From Streptomyces griseiscabiei (GTDB lineage Bacteria > Actinomycetota > Actinomycetes > Streptomycetales > Streptomycetaceae), in assembly GCF_020010925.1 (NCBI RefSeq), contig NZ_JAGJBZ010000001.1:186001-250000 (forward strand): a stretch of 64,000 nucleotides of DNA. Reading direction: 5' to 3'. Shown here piece after piece: positions 17,154 to 25,604 of this stretch. The first letter of the stretch is position 1; each line of letters begins with the position of its first letter. The translations under genes were made by a program, and so were the position numbers. The notes beneath the pieces are model-generated. The model searched no databases and was not told the origin of the DNA. It was given only the letters and a program-made list of their open reading frames with translations.

Positions 17154-18711
17154 GGAGGTCCACTCCTTCCATCGCGGCCACCAGGTCGTGGTCGTGCCAG
17201 CCGCGGGCGATCTCTGAGGTCACTCGGCCCTGGAACATCACCAGGACCCGGTCGCACATACGCAGGTCGTCGAGCTCGTCGGAGGCGATGAGCACTCCGG
17301 TGCCGGTCTCCGCGGTCTCCTCGACCTTTCCGAGGAGGAACTCCTTGGACCGCACGTCGACGCCTGCGGTCGGGTTGATCAGGACCAGCAGCCGCGGGTC
17401 GTCGGCCAGAGCGCGGGCCATGACGACCTTCTGCTGGTTGCCGCCGGAGAGCCCGGAGACGGACAGTTCGGGGCCCGGTGTCTTGATCGCGAGGTTCTCG
17501 ATCATGCCCTCGGCCAGCTGGTCCCGGCGTCGACCGCTGATGAATCCGCGCCGGCCGAGCCGCCGCGGTACGGACAGCGTCGCGTTGTCCGCGATCGACA
17601 TGTCCGGCACGAACCCCTGGTGGTGCCGGTCCTGCGGGACGAAGCCCGCGCCGGCCGCGAGGGCGCTCGGCACGCTGCCCGGACGGGGCCTGGTCCCGGC
17701 GATCTCCACCCCACCGGTGTCGGCCGCCCGCAGCCCCACGACCGTCTCGGCCACCTCGGTGCGTCCGCTGCCCGCGGCTCCGGCGAGTCCGACGATCTCA
17801 CCCGCGCCCACCTGGAACGTCACGCCGCCGTAGACGCCGTCACTGCTCAGGGCATCGACGCTCAGAGCGGCGGGAGCCGTGGTGTCGAGCGAACCGGCCC
17901 GCTGCTCCCGCTCCGCCGCGGCGGCCTCGCCGGTCATGGCGGCGACCAGCTCGGTGCGCGGAAGCCGTGCGACCGGGACGGTGACGATGTGCCGGGCGTC
18001 CCGGAACACGGTGACCGTGTCGCAGATGTCGTACACCTCCTGCAGGTGATGGCTGATGAACAGGAAGGTGACGCCCTGGCGCTGCAGATCGCGGACGCGG
18101 TCGAAGAGCCGGCTGATCGCCGCGCCGTCGAGCTGGGCGGTCGGCTCGTCGAGGATGATGAACCGGGCGCCGAAGGACAGTGCGCGGGCGATCTCGACGA
18201 ACTGCCGCTGTTCCACGCTCAGATCGCCGGCCGGGGTCTGCGGGTCCACGTCCACGGACCAGGTCGACAGCAGGTCCCGCGCCCGGCCGCGCAGACCCTG
18301 CCAGCTGATCAGCCGGTGCCGGCCGTGGTCGTGCCGGTTCAGGAAGAGGTTCTCGGCGACGGTCAGCGTGGGAATGATCGTCGACTTCTGGTAGACGCAG
18401 GCGACCCGTCGGCGCCAGGCGTCGCGGTCCGCGAGCCGGGGGGCCGGCTCGCCGCCGAAGGTGACCGTCCCCTCGTCGGGGGCCTGGAGTCCGGTGAGGA
18501 CGGACACCAGGGTGGACTTGCCGGCGCCGTTGCGGCCGACGAGCGCGTGGGTCTCGCCGGGCCTGATGGTGATCCGGGCGCCGTTCAGGGCGACCGTCGG
18601 ACCGTACCGTTTGACTATGCCCGTCGCCTCGACGACGGGCGGGCCCGCCGGGGCCCGTCCGTCGTCCGCAGGGACGGATGCGGGGCTGACTGCGCTGTCC
18701 CCGTCTCTCAT
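17146..18711 (-). CDS. Sugar ABC transporter ATPase, two nucleotide-binding domains (RbsA-like)
   Basis: This 521-residue tandem ATPase powers the CUT2 importer. The first domain has Walker A GRNGAGKSTL, signature LSVEQRQF and Walker B FIILDEPTAQ. The second domain has a degenerate P-loop GAAGSGRTE, signature LSGGNQQK and LLVLINPTAGVD, where the usual catalytic Asp-Glu pair is altered, as in other RbsA/MglA proteins. The start ATG 18711 was chosen over the longer open frame because the residues before it are low-complexity. It lies 47 bases after the binding-protein gene. Confidence 0.92.
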   Translation of the reverse strand: MRDGDSAVSPASVPADDGRAPAGPPVVEATGIVKRYGPTVALNGARITIRPGETHALVGRNGAGKSTLVSVLTGLQAPDEGTVTFGGEPAPRLADRDAWRRRVACVYQKSTIIPTLTVAENLFLNRHDHGRHRLISWQGLRGRARDLLSTWSVDVDPQTPAGDLSVEQRQFVEIARALSFGARFIILDEPTAQLDGAAISRLFDRVRDLQRQGVTFLFISHHLQEVYDICDTVTVFRDARHIVTVPVARLPRTELVAAMTGEAAAAEREQRAGSLDTTAPAALSVDALSSDGVYGGVTFQVGAGEIVGLAGAAGSGRTEVAETVVGLRAADTGGVEIAGTRPRPGSVPSALAAGAGFVPQDRHHQGFVPDMSIADNATLSVPRRLGRRGFISGRRRDQLAEGMIENLAIKTPGPELSVSGLSGGNQQKVVMARALADDPRLLVLINPTAGVDVRSKEFLLGKVEETAETGTGVLIASDELDDLRMCDRVLVMFQGRVTSEIARGWHDHDLVAAMEGVDLHA

Positions 18712-18758
18712 CTCAACCGCCTTGTGTACGTGGGTCGTCGAGCTGTCGGGCGGGAGCC

Positions 18759-19832
18759 TCAGCCGAGGTTGTTGCCCCACAGGGACGTGTCGTCGCTCTT
18801 GAGGCTGGGCACGCCGCCGTAGGTGCCGCCGTCGGCGGTCACGAGCGGGGCGGAGAGCTGGTCCTCCAGCAGGCCGTCGCGCACCTGGACGATGGTGCTG
18901 TCGTGGTCGGTCCTGCCGGGCTTGAACGTCTTCCCGTCGATCGCGGCCTTCAGGTAGTACAGGGCGTACTTGGAGTAGAGGTCCGCGGGCTGGGAGACGG
19001 TGGCGTCGATCTTGCCCTCGGCGATGGACTTGAGCTCCTCCGGAATGCCGTCGTTGGAGACGACGAAGACGTGCTTCTTGTCCTTCGGGTCGACCAGCAG
19101 GCCCTTCTGCTTCAGCACCTGGAGCGTGCCGGACAGGGCGAAACTGGACTGCATGTAGACGCCCTTGATGTCCGGGTGCTGGGTCAGCCGGGTCTGGAGC
19201 TTCTGCGCGGCGACGGCGCCGTCCCAGTTGGTGGCCTCACCGAAGACCGTGATCTTGGGGAAGTTCGTCTTCATGCACTCGTTGAACGCCTCCGTGCGGT
19301 CACGGCCGTTGATGGAGTCCAGACCGCCCTGCAGCATCACGACCTTGCCCTTGCCGCCGAGCTTGGCGCCCAGGTACTGGCAGGCCTTCTCGCCGTACGC
19401 GCGGTTGTCGGCCCGCACCACCATGTAGACCTTGCCGGAGTCGGGGCGGGTGTCGACGGTGACCACCGGGATCTTCTTGGCCTCCATCTGCGCCAGGGTG
19501 GGGGCGATGGCGGCGGTGTCCTGCGGCGCCATCGCCACGCCCTTGACGCCCTGGCTGATGAACGTCTGCGCGTTGGCGGTGAGCTTGGCGACGTCGTTCT
19601 GCGAGTTGGTGGTCTTCAGCCCGAGGCCGAGCTCCTTGGCGTACTGCGGCGTGTACTTGATGTACGAGTTCCAGAAGTCGGTGTCCGAGCGCGGGTAGTC
19701 GACACCGACCAGGGGCTGGTCGCCGCCTGCCGCGGTGGTGGTGCCGGAGCTCGAGCCGCTGCCACAGGCACTGACCAGGGCCAGTGCCGAGAGGACGGCG
19801 ACGGTGGAGCTGAGGACGGTTCTGAGTCTCAT
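18759..19832 (-). CDS. Sugar-binding lipoprotein of the fucose importer
   Basis: This 357-residue periplasmic-binding-protein type 1 family member (RbsB/peripla_BP_4) captures the sugar outside the cell. The N-terminus is a lipoprotein signal with lipobox ALVSAC and a Gly/Ser linker. The mature part includes KGVAMAPQDTAAIAPTLAQM, PVVTVDTRPDSGKVYMVVR and IDATVSQPADLYSKYALYYL. It is the first gene of a minus-strand transcript that runs through thirteen genes to the GntR regulator. The ligand is inferred from the operon (L-fucose or a close relative). Confidence 0.91.
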   Translation of the reverse strand: MRLRTVLSSTVAVLSALALVSACGSGSSSGTTTAAGGDQPLVGVDYPRSDTDFWNSYIKYTPQYAKELGLGLKTTNSQNDVAKLTANAQTFISQGVKGVAMAPQDTAAIAPTLAQMEAKKIPVVTVDTRPDSGKVYMVVRADNRAYGEKACQYLGAKLGGKGKVVMLQGGLDSINGRDRTEAFNECMKTNFPKITVFGEATNWDGAVAAQKLQTRLTQHPDIKGVYMQSSFALSGTLQVLKQKGLLVDPKDKKHVFVVSNDGIPEELKSIAEGKIDATVSQPADLYSKYALYYLKAAIDGKTFKPGRTDHDSTIVQVRDGLLEDQLSAPLVTADGGTYGGVPSLKSDDTSLWGNNLG

Positions 19833-19867
19833 GTGTTCCTCGCGCTGATCCAGTGGATTGATGGGAT

Positions 19868-19877
19868 GTATGTATAC
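19868..19877. promoter_or_regulatory. Candidate GntR operator GTAT-GT-ATAC
   Basis: A perfect small palindrome lies about 36-45 bases upstream of the binding-protein start codon. FCD-type GntR regulators often recognise GTAT/ATAC-containing sites, and this operon encodes one. Short, so chance occurrence is possible. Confidence 0.35.
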
Positions 19878-20116
19878 GGCGCATGACGCGATCCTGTCTA
19901 GCCTTCCGGGGATTTTGATGGAATTGGCTGGTCGGAGCGGTGGGTCATCACATCTCTAGCGGCGCCCGTCCTGAGAATGCATCCCATTAATGTCGGGGAT
20001 GTGGGGGTTGCCGACCCGACCGAGGGGGGTGCGTGCGCCCGAGTGTCGGCTCCGCCGTGCAGACATGCCATGTTTCCGGCATGACAAACAGCTCGAAAGT
20101 GAGCAATTCGCCCATA

Positions 20117-20146
20117 AGGGATGACCATTGGTCGTCTTTCATCCCT
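20117..20146. promoter_or_regulatory. Nested palindromes upstream of the alpha-fucosidase gene
   Basis: Arms AGGGATGA (20117-20124) and TCATCCCT (20139-20146) enclose a second, overlapping palindrome GACCA-T-TGGTC (20123-20133). It lies just upstream of the TTGACA hexamer at 20156. It is a plausible operator for the GntR protein or a general sugar regulator. Confidence 0.45.
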
Positions 20147-20466
20147 GCATACCTGTTGACATCAGGGGCTTACGTGGACGAACTTCTTCCGTAACATCTG
20201 GTGCCCGAGCTCCGCGAGTGTGCCGTGTCTCCTCCTGGTACGCGGGTGCCGTTTCCGTCCTCGGGCCCCTGGGCCCCGTGGTGCGCGACGGGGCTCGCCG
20301 TCGACGGATTCGGGACAGCGGGATCTCTGCCGTTCCTCGACCGGTCGCCACTCCCCATCGGCTCAACTGCGGGAAGGGCCACTTCCATCGGCGGCTGACG
20401 CTCCGAAGAGTTCACACCGCGACACCGGCATAGCGGGCATACGCAACGACTACGGAGGTTCCTGCA

Positions 20467-22698
20467 ATGTCAAGGCCCATCAACAGACGTGCTTTCCTGG
20501 CCTGCGCCACAGGTGTCGCGGCCGCCGCGGTCGCGGGTGGCCTCATCGGCTCCGGCACCGCGCACGCGGCCCCGTCCACCTACACACCTTCATGGGACTC
20601 GGTCGACCAGCACCCGGCGGCCCCCGAGTGGTTCAAGGACGCCAAGTTCGGCATCTACTTCCACTGGGGTGTGTTCAGCGTGCCGGCGTTCGAGAGCGAG
20701 TGGTACCCGCGCCACATGTACCAGAACAACAGCGCGGCGAAGCAGCACCACGTCGCCACGTACGGCAACCCCTCCTCGTGGCCGTACCACAACTTCATCA
20801 ACGGGGCGAACGATCTGGCGGGCAACCACAAGGAGTTCGCGCCGAAGCTCAAGTCGGCCGGCGGCAACTTCGACCCCGACGAGTGGGCACAGCTCTTCGC
20901 CGACGCCGGGGCGAGGTTCGCCGGGCCGGTCGCCGAGCACCACGACGGCTACTCGATGTGGGACAGCCAGGTCAACGAGTGGAACTCCGTCGACAAGGGC
21001 CCCCATCTGGACCTGCTGGAGCTGTTCACCGACGCCATCCGCGCCAAGAACCTCAAGCTGCTCGTGGCCATGCACCACGCCTACAACTACACCGGTTTCT
21101 TCGAGTTCGCGCCGGCGCAGTCGGACCCGAGCCTGAAGAAGCTCTACGGGCAGTTGGGCTCAGCCCAGGAGAACCAGCTCTGGTACGACAAGCTCAAGGA
21201 TGTCGTCGACCGGGCCGAACCGGACATCCTGTGGCAGGACTTCAGACTGGACCATGTCGACGAGACACAGCGGCTGAAGTTCCTGTCGTACTACTACAAC
21301 CAGGCCAACAGCTGGGGCAAGGAGGTCGTCGCCACCTACAAGGACGGCTTCAACAGCCACGGCGCGGTCTTCGACTACGAACGCGGCGGTCCCGCCGACC
21401 TCACGGCACCCTACTGGCTGACGGACGAGAGCATCTCCAGCACCAGCTGGTGCTACACCGAGGGCATCGGCTACTACAGCGTCAAGCAGATGGTGCACTC
21501 GTTCCTCGACCGGATCAGCAAGAACGGCAACGTCCTGCTCAACATCGCGCCGAAGGCCGACGGCACCATCCCCCAGGCCCAGCGCGACATCCTGCTCGGC
21601 ATCGGCGACCACCTCGGGCGCTTCGGCGAGTCGGTGTACTCGACGCGGGCCTGGACGGCGTACGGCGAGGGTCCGACGAAGATGGGCGGTGCCACCTTCT
21701 CCCAGCCGACGACGGGCACCGCGCAGGACATCCGCTTCACCCGCAACAAGGCCAACAACGTCCTGTACGCCACCGTCCTCGGCTGGCCCGGCAGCTCCCT
21801 GGAGATCAAGACCCTCGGCTCCGGCCGGATCGACGTCGGCTCGCTGACCTCGGCCAAGCTGCTCGACTCCACGGCCGGCACGTACATCAACCTCGCGAAC
21901 CCCACACAGAACGCGTCGGGGCTGCAGGTGACCCTGCCCTCCTCCGCCCCCTTCTCCGCCCACGCGTACGTGCTGAAGCTCAGCTTCTCCGGCGAGATAC
22001 CGGGTCTCAAGCCCCTAGCCGGTGCCGTCGCCCACACCAACGTGAACTACGCGGGTGACGCCGCGGTGCTCGCCCTGGGCAGTTACACGGCCGACGAGCT
22101 GACCTCCGCCGGCGTGCCCCCGCTCAGCGTCTCCTCGCTTCGTGTGGCACCTGGACACCAGGTCATCGGCTACTCCGGTGACGACTTCAGCGGTACGTCG
22201 TGGACGTTCGGCGCCGACAACAGCGATCTGCGCACCACCGGGAACAACGACAGGATCACCTCGCTGAAGGTGGTCCTCAACCCGTCGGCCTGGCTGCGCA
22301 TCACCAATGTCACCAACGGCCTGGCCCTGGACAGCGGCGGCAGCGCCACCGGCGGCTCCAACCTCAAGCAGTGGACCTGGGACGGCAGCAACAACCTGCA
22401 GTGGCACGCGGTCGACCTCGGCAACGGCTACTACAAGCTGGAGAACCGCGCCAACAGCATGGTCGCCGACGGCTGGGGTGCCACCGCCAACGGCACCGCG
22501 TGCAGGCAACTGGAGTGGAACGGCCACACCAACCAGCAGTGGAAGATCACCTATCGCGGTGACGGCCGGTACTCCCTCACCAACCGCACCACGGGTATGG
22601 CGCTGGACGGCGGGGGCAACGTCTCCTCCGGTTCCAACGCCAAGCAGTGGAGCTTCAACAGCAGCACCAACCTGCTGTGGACGTTCACCGCGCTGTGA
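20467..22698 (+). CDS. Secreted alpha-L-fucosidase (GH29) with ricin-type lectin domain
   Basis: This 743-residue exported enzyme releases L-fucose from glycans. It has a Tat signal (NRRAFLACATG) ending near AHA. The GH29 barrel follows, with FGIYFHWGVFSVPAFESEWY, AGPVAEHHDGYSMWDS and the probable nucleophile Asp258 in DILWQDFRLD. After a beta-sandwich (to about residue 510) comes a segment resembling a beta/gamma-crystallin-like module (VIGYSGDDFSGTSWTFG). A C-terminal ricin B-lectin domain with QxW repeats begins near residue 609. Ribosome site GGAGG is seven bases before the ATG. It faces the fucose operon, so polymer cleavage outside and monosaccharide uptake are encoded side by side. A hairpin terminator follows. 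Confidence 0.93.
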   Translation: MSRPINRRAFLACATGVAAAAVAGGLIGSGTAHAAPSTYTPSWDSVDQHPAAPEWFKDAKFGIYFHWGVFSVPAFESEWYPRHMYQNNSAAKQHHVATYGNPSSWPYHNFINGANDLAGNHKEFAPKLKSAGGNFDPDEWAQLFADAGARFAGPVAEHHDGYSMWDSQVNEWNSVDKGPHLDLLELFTDAIRAKNLKLLVAMHHAYNYTGFFEFAPAQSDPSLKKLYGQLGSAQENQLWYDKLKDVVDRAEPDILWQDFRLDHVDETQRLKFLSYYYNQANSWGKEVVATYKDGFNSHGAVFDYERGGPADLTAPYWLTDESISSTSWCYTEGIGYYSVKQMVHSFLDRISKNGNVLLNIAPKADGTIPQAQRDILLGIGDHLGRFGESVYSTRAWTAYGEGPTKMGGATFSQPTTGTAQDIRFTRNKANNVLYATVLGWPGSSLEIKTLGSGRIDVGSLTSAKLLDSTAGTYINLANPTQNASGLQVTLPSSAPFSAHAYVLKLSFSGEIPGLKPLAGAVAHTNVNYAGDAAVLALGSYTADELTSAGVPPLSVSSLRVAPGHQVIGYSGDDFSGTSWTFGADNSDLRTTGNNDRITSLKVVLNPSAWLRITNVTNGLALDSGGSATGGSNLKQWTWDGSNNLQWHAVDLGNGYYKLENRANSMVADGWGATANGTACRQLEWNGHTNQQWKITYRGDGRYSLTNRTTGMALDGGGNVSSGSNAKQWSFNSSTNLLWTFTAL

Positions 22699-22709
22699 GC
22701 GAACCCGGT

Positions 22710-22740
22710 GCGGCGGCCCCTGCCGGGCAGGGGCCGCCGC
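22710..22740. terminator. Bidirectional GC-rich terminator
   Basis: Two 15-base arms (22710-22724 and 22726-22740) are perfect reverse complements around a single central base; in practice a 13-bp stem with a short loop. It lies between the converging alpha-fucosidase gene and the epimerase gene. Confidence 0.75.
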
Positions 22741-22747
22741 CCCTCCG

Positions 22748-23719
22748 TCAGTCGACGAGCGGGCGTGCCACCTTCAGTTCGTCGTGGTCGATCAACCAGC
22801 GGACGGACTCGAGCACGGCGGTCTCGGGTGCGTAGCGCGGCGCGTAGTCGAGCAGGGTCCTGGCCTTCTCGATGGTGAGGCAGTGGCTGCGGTAGAGGTG
22901 CTCCCAGCTCACCTCCGCCTGGTCCGGGGCGGTGGTCCGGCGGAACTGCTCCCAGGTCACCGGTTCGAGCGACGCGGTCTGCCCGAACCACCCGGCTGCC
23001 GTGTGCGCGTAGCCACGCACGTTCAGCGCGGTGGGCGCCACGACGTTGAAGTCCTCCCCCGCCGCCGCGCCGCGGTGCTCGACGGCTCGTTCAAAGGCCT
23101 GTGCGACGTCGTCCGCGTGCACATGATGCATCGACTCGACGCCGATCCCCGGAATCCGCAGAGGCTCCCCGGCCGAGAGCGCGTACCAGACCGCGGGGTC
23201 GAGGTTGCCCACCGGACCGATCGGATGCCAGCCGGGACCGACGATGTGCCCGGGGTGCAGCGAGGTGGTCACCAGTCCCCCGGAGGCCGTCTCCTCCTTC
23301 AGCATCCGTGCGATCCGGTCCTTCTGGATTCCGTACTCGCCGACGGGAGCGGTACCCGTCGTCTCAGAGATCGGCAGCTGTTGACTGGGGCCGTAGCGCC
23401 ACAGGGTGCCGCAGTGCAGCAGGTGTCCGGCCTCACCGCGCAGCCGTTCCACCAGGGCGCGGGCCGAATCCAGGGTGAAGCACACCAGGTCGATGACGAC
23501 GTCGGCCTTCAGTCCGGCCACCCTGTCGCCGAAGGTGCCCTCGCCGTCCTCCTGTTCACGGTCGGCGACGACCTGGCGCACCTGCTGCCATTCGGAGGCT
23601 TCGGTATAGGCGGTGCGCGTGCCACGGCTGATGTTGATCACATCATGGCCGGCTCGCACCAGGCGGGGGACGAGGAATGTGCCGATGTGCCCACTCCCAC
23701 CGATAACAGCGACCCTCAT
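22748..23719 (-). CDS. NAD-dependent epimerase/dehydratase family protein
   Basis: This 323-residue Rossmann-fold protein is of the extended SDR type. The N-terminal cofactor motif is AVIGGSGHIGTFLVPRLV, and the catalytic pair appears as YGIQK. Mid-sequence HPGHIVGPGWHPI and HHVHADDVAQAFERAVEHR are typical of this group. It lies 40 bases after the DUF5060-type glycosidase gene, so it is probably the third gene of the minus-strand half of the apiose-like cluster. It could reduce or epimerise a nucleotide sugar or free sugar derivative; sequence alone does not say which. Confidence 0.8.
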   Translation of the reverse strand: MRVAVIGGSGHIGTFLVPRLVRAGHDVINISRGTRTAYTEASEWQQVRQVVADREQEDGEGTFGDRVAGLKADVVIDLVCFTLDSARALVERLRGEAGHLLHCGTLWRYGPSQQLPISETTGTAPVGEYGIQKDRIARMLKEETASGGLVTTSLHPGHIVGPGWHPIGPVGNLDPAVWYALSAGEPLRIPGIGVESMHHVHADDVAQAFERAVEHRGAAAGEDFNVVAPTALNVRGYAHTAAGWFGQTASLEPVTWEQFRRTTAPDQAEVSWEHLYRSHCLTIEKARTLLDYAPRYAPETAVLESVRWLIDHDELKVARPLVD

Positions 23720-23759
23720 GCTTGTCCGATCTCCCAGCGATCCAGGCGAAGTGCTTGCA

Positions 23760-25520
23760 TCATCCTCGGTCTTCCTCGGCCCGCAAGCGGACCGCGATGT
23801 ACGGCCGGCCCGGCAGCGGGAGGGTGAAATCCGCCTCGTACGTGCCGGGCAGTTCGGTGACCGTCATGTTCCAGGTGTCGATGACGTCCGCCCGGTAGCG
23901 GACGCCGGGAGGAAACGTGAACGCCCGTCGGCGGGGTTGGCGGGCGCCGAAGTAGATGAGCAGCTGGCGTTCCTTGACACCTCCGACCGGGAAGTCCCAG
24001 GGCGACGGTAGCGGGGCGATGCCGGCCGCGTCGGAGGGGACCTCTTCGAGGATCCGGCGCAGGAATCCCATACGGGCCGCGCTCTCGCCCTTGAGAACAC
24101 CTCCCTTGGCCCACCACAGCACGTCGTCGTCGGCCAGGTGGCATTCGCCGTGGGTGACGTATCCGCCGCGGACCACCCCTTCCCAGCAACGGCGGATCAT
24201 GTCCTCGGCCGTGAGGTTGCCCCAGCCGTGTTCAATGTCGCCCTCGTAGCCCAGTTCGTCCACGAGCACCGGCTTGCCCCACCGGGACCGCCATTCCGCC
24301 GTGTTCTCGGTGGGCTTCTGGATGCTGCAATGGGTGACCCAGTCGGCGGCGTTGTCCCAGATGTCGATGCACTCGTGCACGCTGATCAGGTGTCCGTGGG
24401 GGTCGTGCGCGCGGATCACCGCCGCGGTGCGGTGCCAGTGTTCGGTGTCCTTGGACCACACCAGGTCGTACTCGTTGGCCAGGGACCACCACACGTTGGG
24501 CAGCGCGGCCAGCCGGGAGACCAGGTAGCGGACATAGCGTGCGTCGGCGGCCGGGCTCATCTCGGAGAAGCCCCAGCGGTCGTAGGAGTGGAAGAGGATG
24601 AGGTCGGCCTGGATGCCGAGCCGGCCGAGCTGGGCGATCCGCTGTTCGAGGTGCCGGAAGTAGGCGGGGTTCGGACGGCGGAGGTCCCAGCCCGACTCGG
24701 GCGTCCCCTCGAAGGGGTACAGCGGCGGTTCGTTCGTGTTGAAGGTGTACGACTTCGGGAAGACGCACATCCGGATCTTGTTGAACGGGCTCTCCGCGAG
24801 CGTCCGGAGGGTCTGCTCCTCCAGTTCCTCGCCTTGGTGTGTCCAGGCGTAGGCGGTGGTCCCGACCGGCTGGTACCGGGTGCCGTCCGCGTGACGGAAG
24901 TGGAACGTCTCGTGCACGCGTACCGGCCCGTGGTCGCCGGTGCGGGCCGGTCCGCAGTGGAGGGACCCGGTGATCGCGTCCAGGGACCGGGCGTTGCTCG
25001 TCGTACGGAAGGTCCAGGTGCCCTCCTCGTCCGGCAGGAAGCGGATGCGATAGGTCCCCTCACCGTCGTAGAAACCGTGCGCGGTCAGCGACCGGTCGCC
25101 GTGGCGGAACTCCGCCCGCAGCGCGACGTCCGTGAAGGGGTTCCCGTGGTCGGGACCGTGCAGTTCCAGCTCGAACGTCCGCCACCGCGTGGCGGTTTCC
25201 TCCCGCACACACCGGGCGCTGCCGACGGGCACATCGGCCGGTTCGTAGTCGGCGGACGGAACGGGGTCCGCCTCGGCGGCGAGGGCCGACGGCTCGCGGA
25301 CCGTCTCGGGGAGGGTGGCGAGATCGGCGTAGAGCGCGGCCCGCGCTTCGGGGTCGGACTGCAGCCGCGGCATGAAGTTCAGCACCTGCCGCAGCGTTCC
25401 GTGCCGGAACTGGACCAGCGTCGGTTCGTCGTCGAGGCGGGGCAGGTGTCTGCGCACCACGGCTCCGGCCTGCTCGTCGCGCAGGATCTCGCCGAGGACG
25501 GAGTCGGGACCGTAGGTCAT
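23760..25520 (-). CDS. DUF5060/DUF4038-type glycoside hydrolase, apiosidase-like candidate
   Basis: This 586-residue protein has no signal peptide, so it is probably cytoplasmic. Residues 1-85 are helical (YGPDSVLGEILRDEQAGAVV). A beta-sandwich follows (DUF5060-like: FELELHGPDHGNPFTDVALRA, YRIRFLPDEEGTWTFRT). The TIM barrel then shows YQPVGTTAYAW and LAESPFNKIRMCVFPK. Two well-placed glutamates fit a retaining glycosidase: Glu350 in SLANEYD and Glu422 in VLVDELGYEGD. The C-terminal part (LIYFGARQPRRR) resembles DUF5605. DUF4038-type barrels include the characterised GH140 apiosidases. With a neighbouring isomerase, FGGY kinase and split transketolase, an apioside-cleaving role is reasonable, but another pentoside is possible. 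Confidence 0.75.
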   Translation of the reverse strand: MTYGPDSVLGEILRDEQAGAVVRRHLPRLDDEPTLVQFRHGTLRQVLNFMPRLQSDPEARAALYADLATLPETVREPSALAAEADPVPSADYEPADVPVGSARCVREETATRWRTFELELHGPDHGNPFTDVALRAEFRHGDRSLTAHGFYDGEGTYRIRFLPDEEGTWTFRTTSNARSLDAITGSLHCGPARTGDHGPVRVHETFHFRHADGTRYQPVGTTAYAWTHQGEELEEQTLRTLAESPFNKIRMCVFPKSYTFNTNEPPLYPFEGTPESGWDLRRPNPAYFRHLEQRIAQLGRLGIQADLILFHSYDRWGFSEMSPAADARYVRYLVSRLAALPNVWWSLANEYDLVWSKDTEHWHRTAAVIRAHDPHGHLISVHECIDIWDNAADWVTHCSIQKPTENTAEWRSRWGKPVLVDELGYEGDIEHGWGNLTAEDMIRRCWEGVVRGGYVTHGECHLADDDVLWWAKGGVLKGESAARMGFLRRILEEVPSDAAGIAPLPSPWDFPVGGVKERQLLIYFGARQPRRRAFTFPPGVRYRADVIDTWNMTVTELPGTYEADFTLPLPGRPYIAVRLRAEEDRG

Positions 25521-25604
25521 ACCGGATTCCTTGGGCTTTCTCGAGAACGTGAAGGTGTGCGGAAGAAGGGGTCGCGGGGCCGGCCTGACTGGTCGCCGAC
25601 GGCC

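Larger units (their letters stand above)
19833..20466. other. Divergent promoter region of fucose operon and alpha-fucosidase
   Basis: This 634-base region separates the two divergent fucose transcripts. No coding sequence is credible in it. It is noticeably less GC-rich between about 19860 and 20200, which suits promoters. It holds two palindrome candidates (19868-19877 and 20117-20146) and a TTGACA hexamer at 20156-20161, but no convincing -10 at normal spacing. The alpha-fucosidase mRNA probably has a leader of a few hundred bases. Its ribosome site is GGAGG just before 20467. Confidence 0.6.

Noticed and set aside
20156..20161. TTGACA hexamer as the alpha-fucosidase promoter
   Set aside because: No acceptable -10 hexamer lies 16-19 bases downstream, so it is noted only within the intergenic region.
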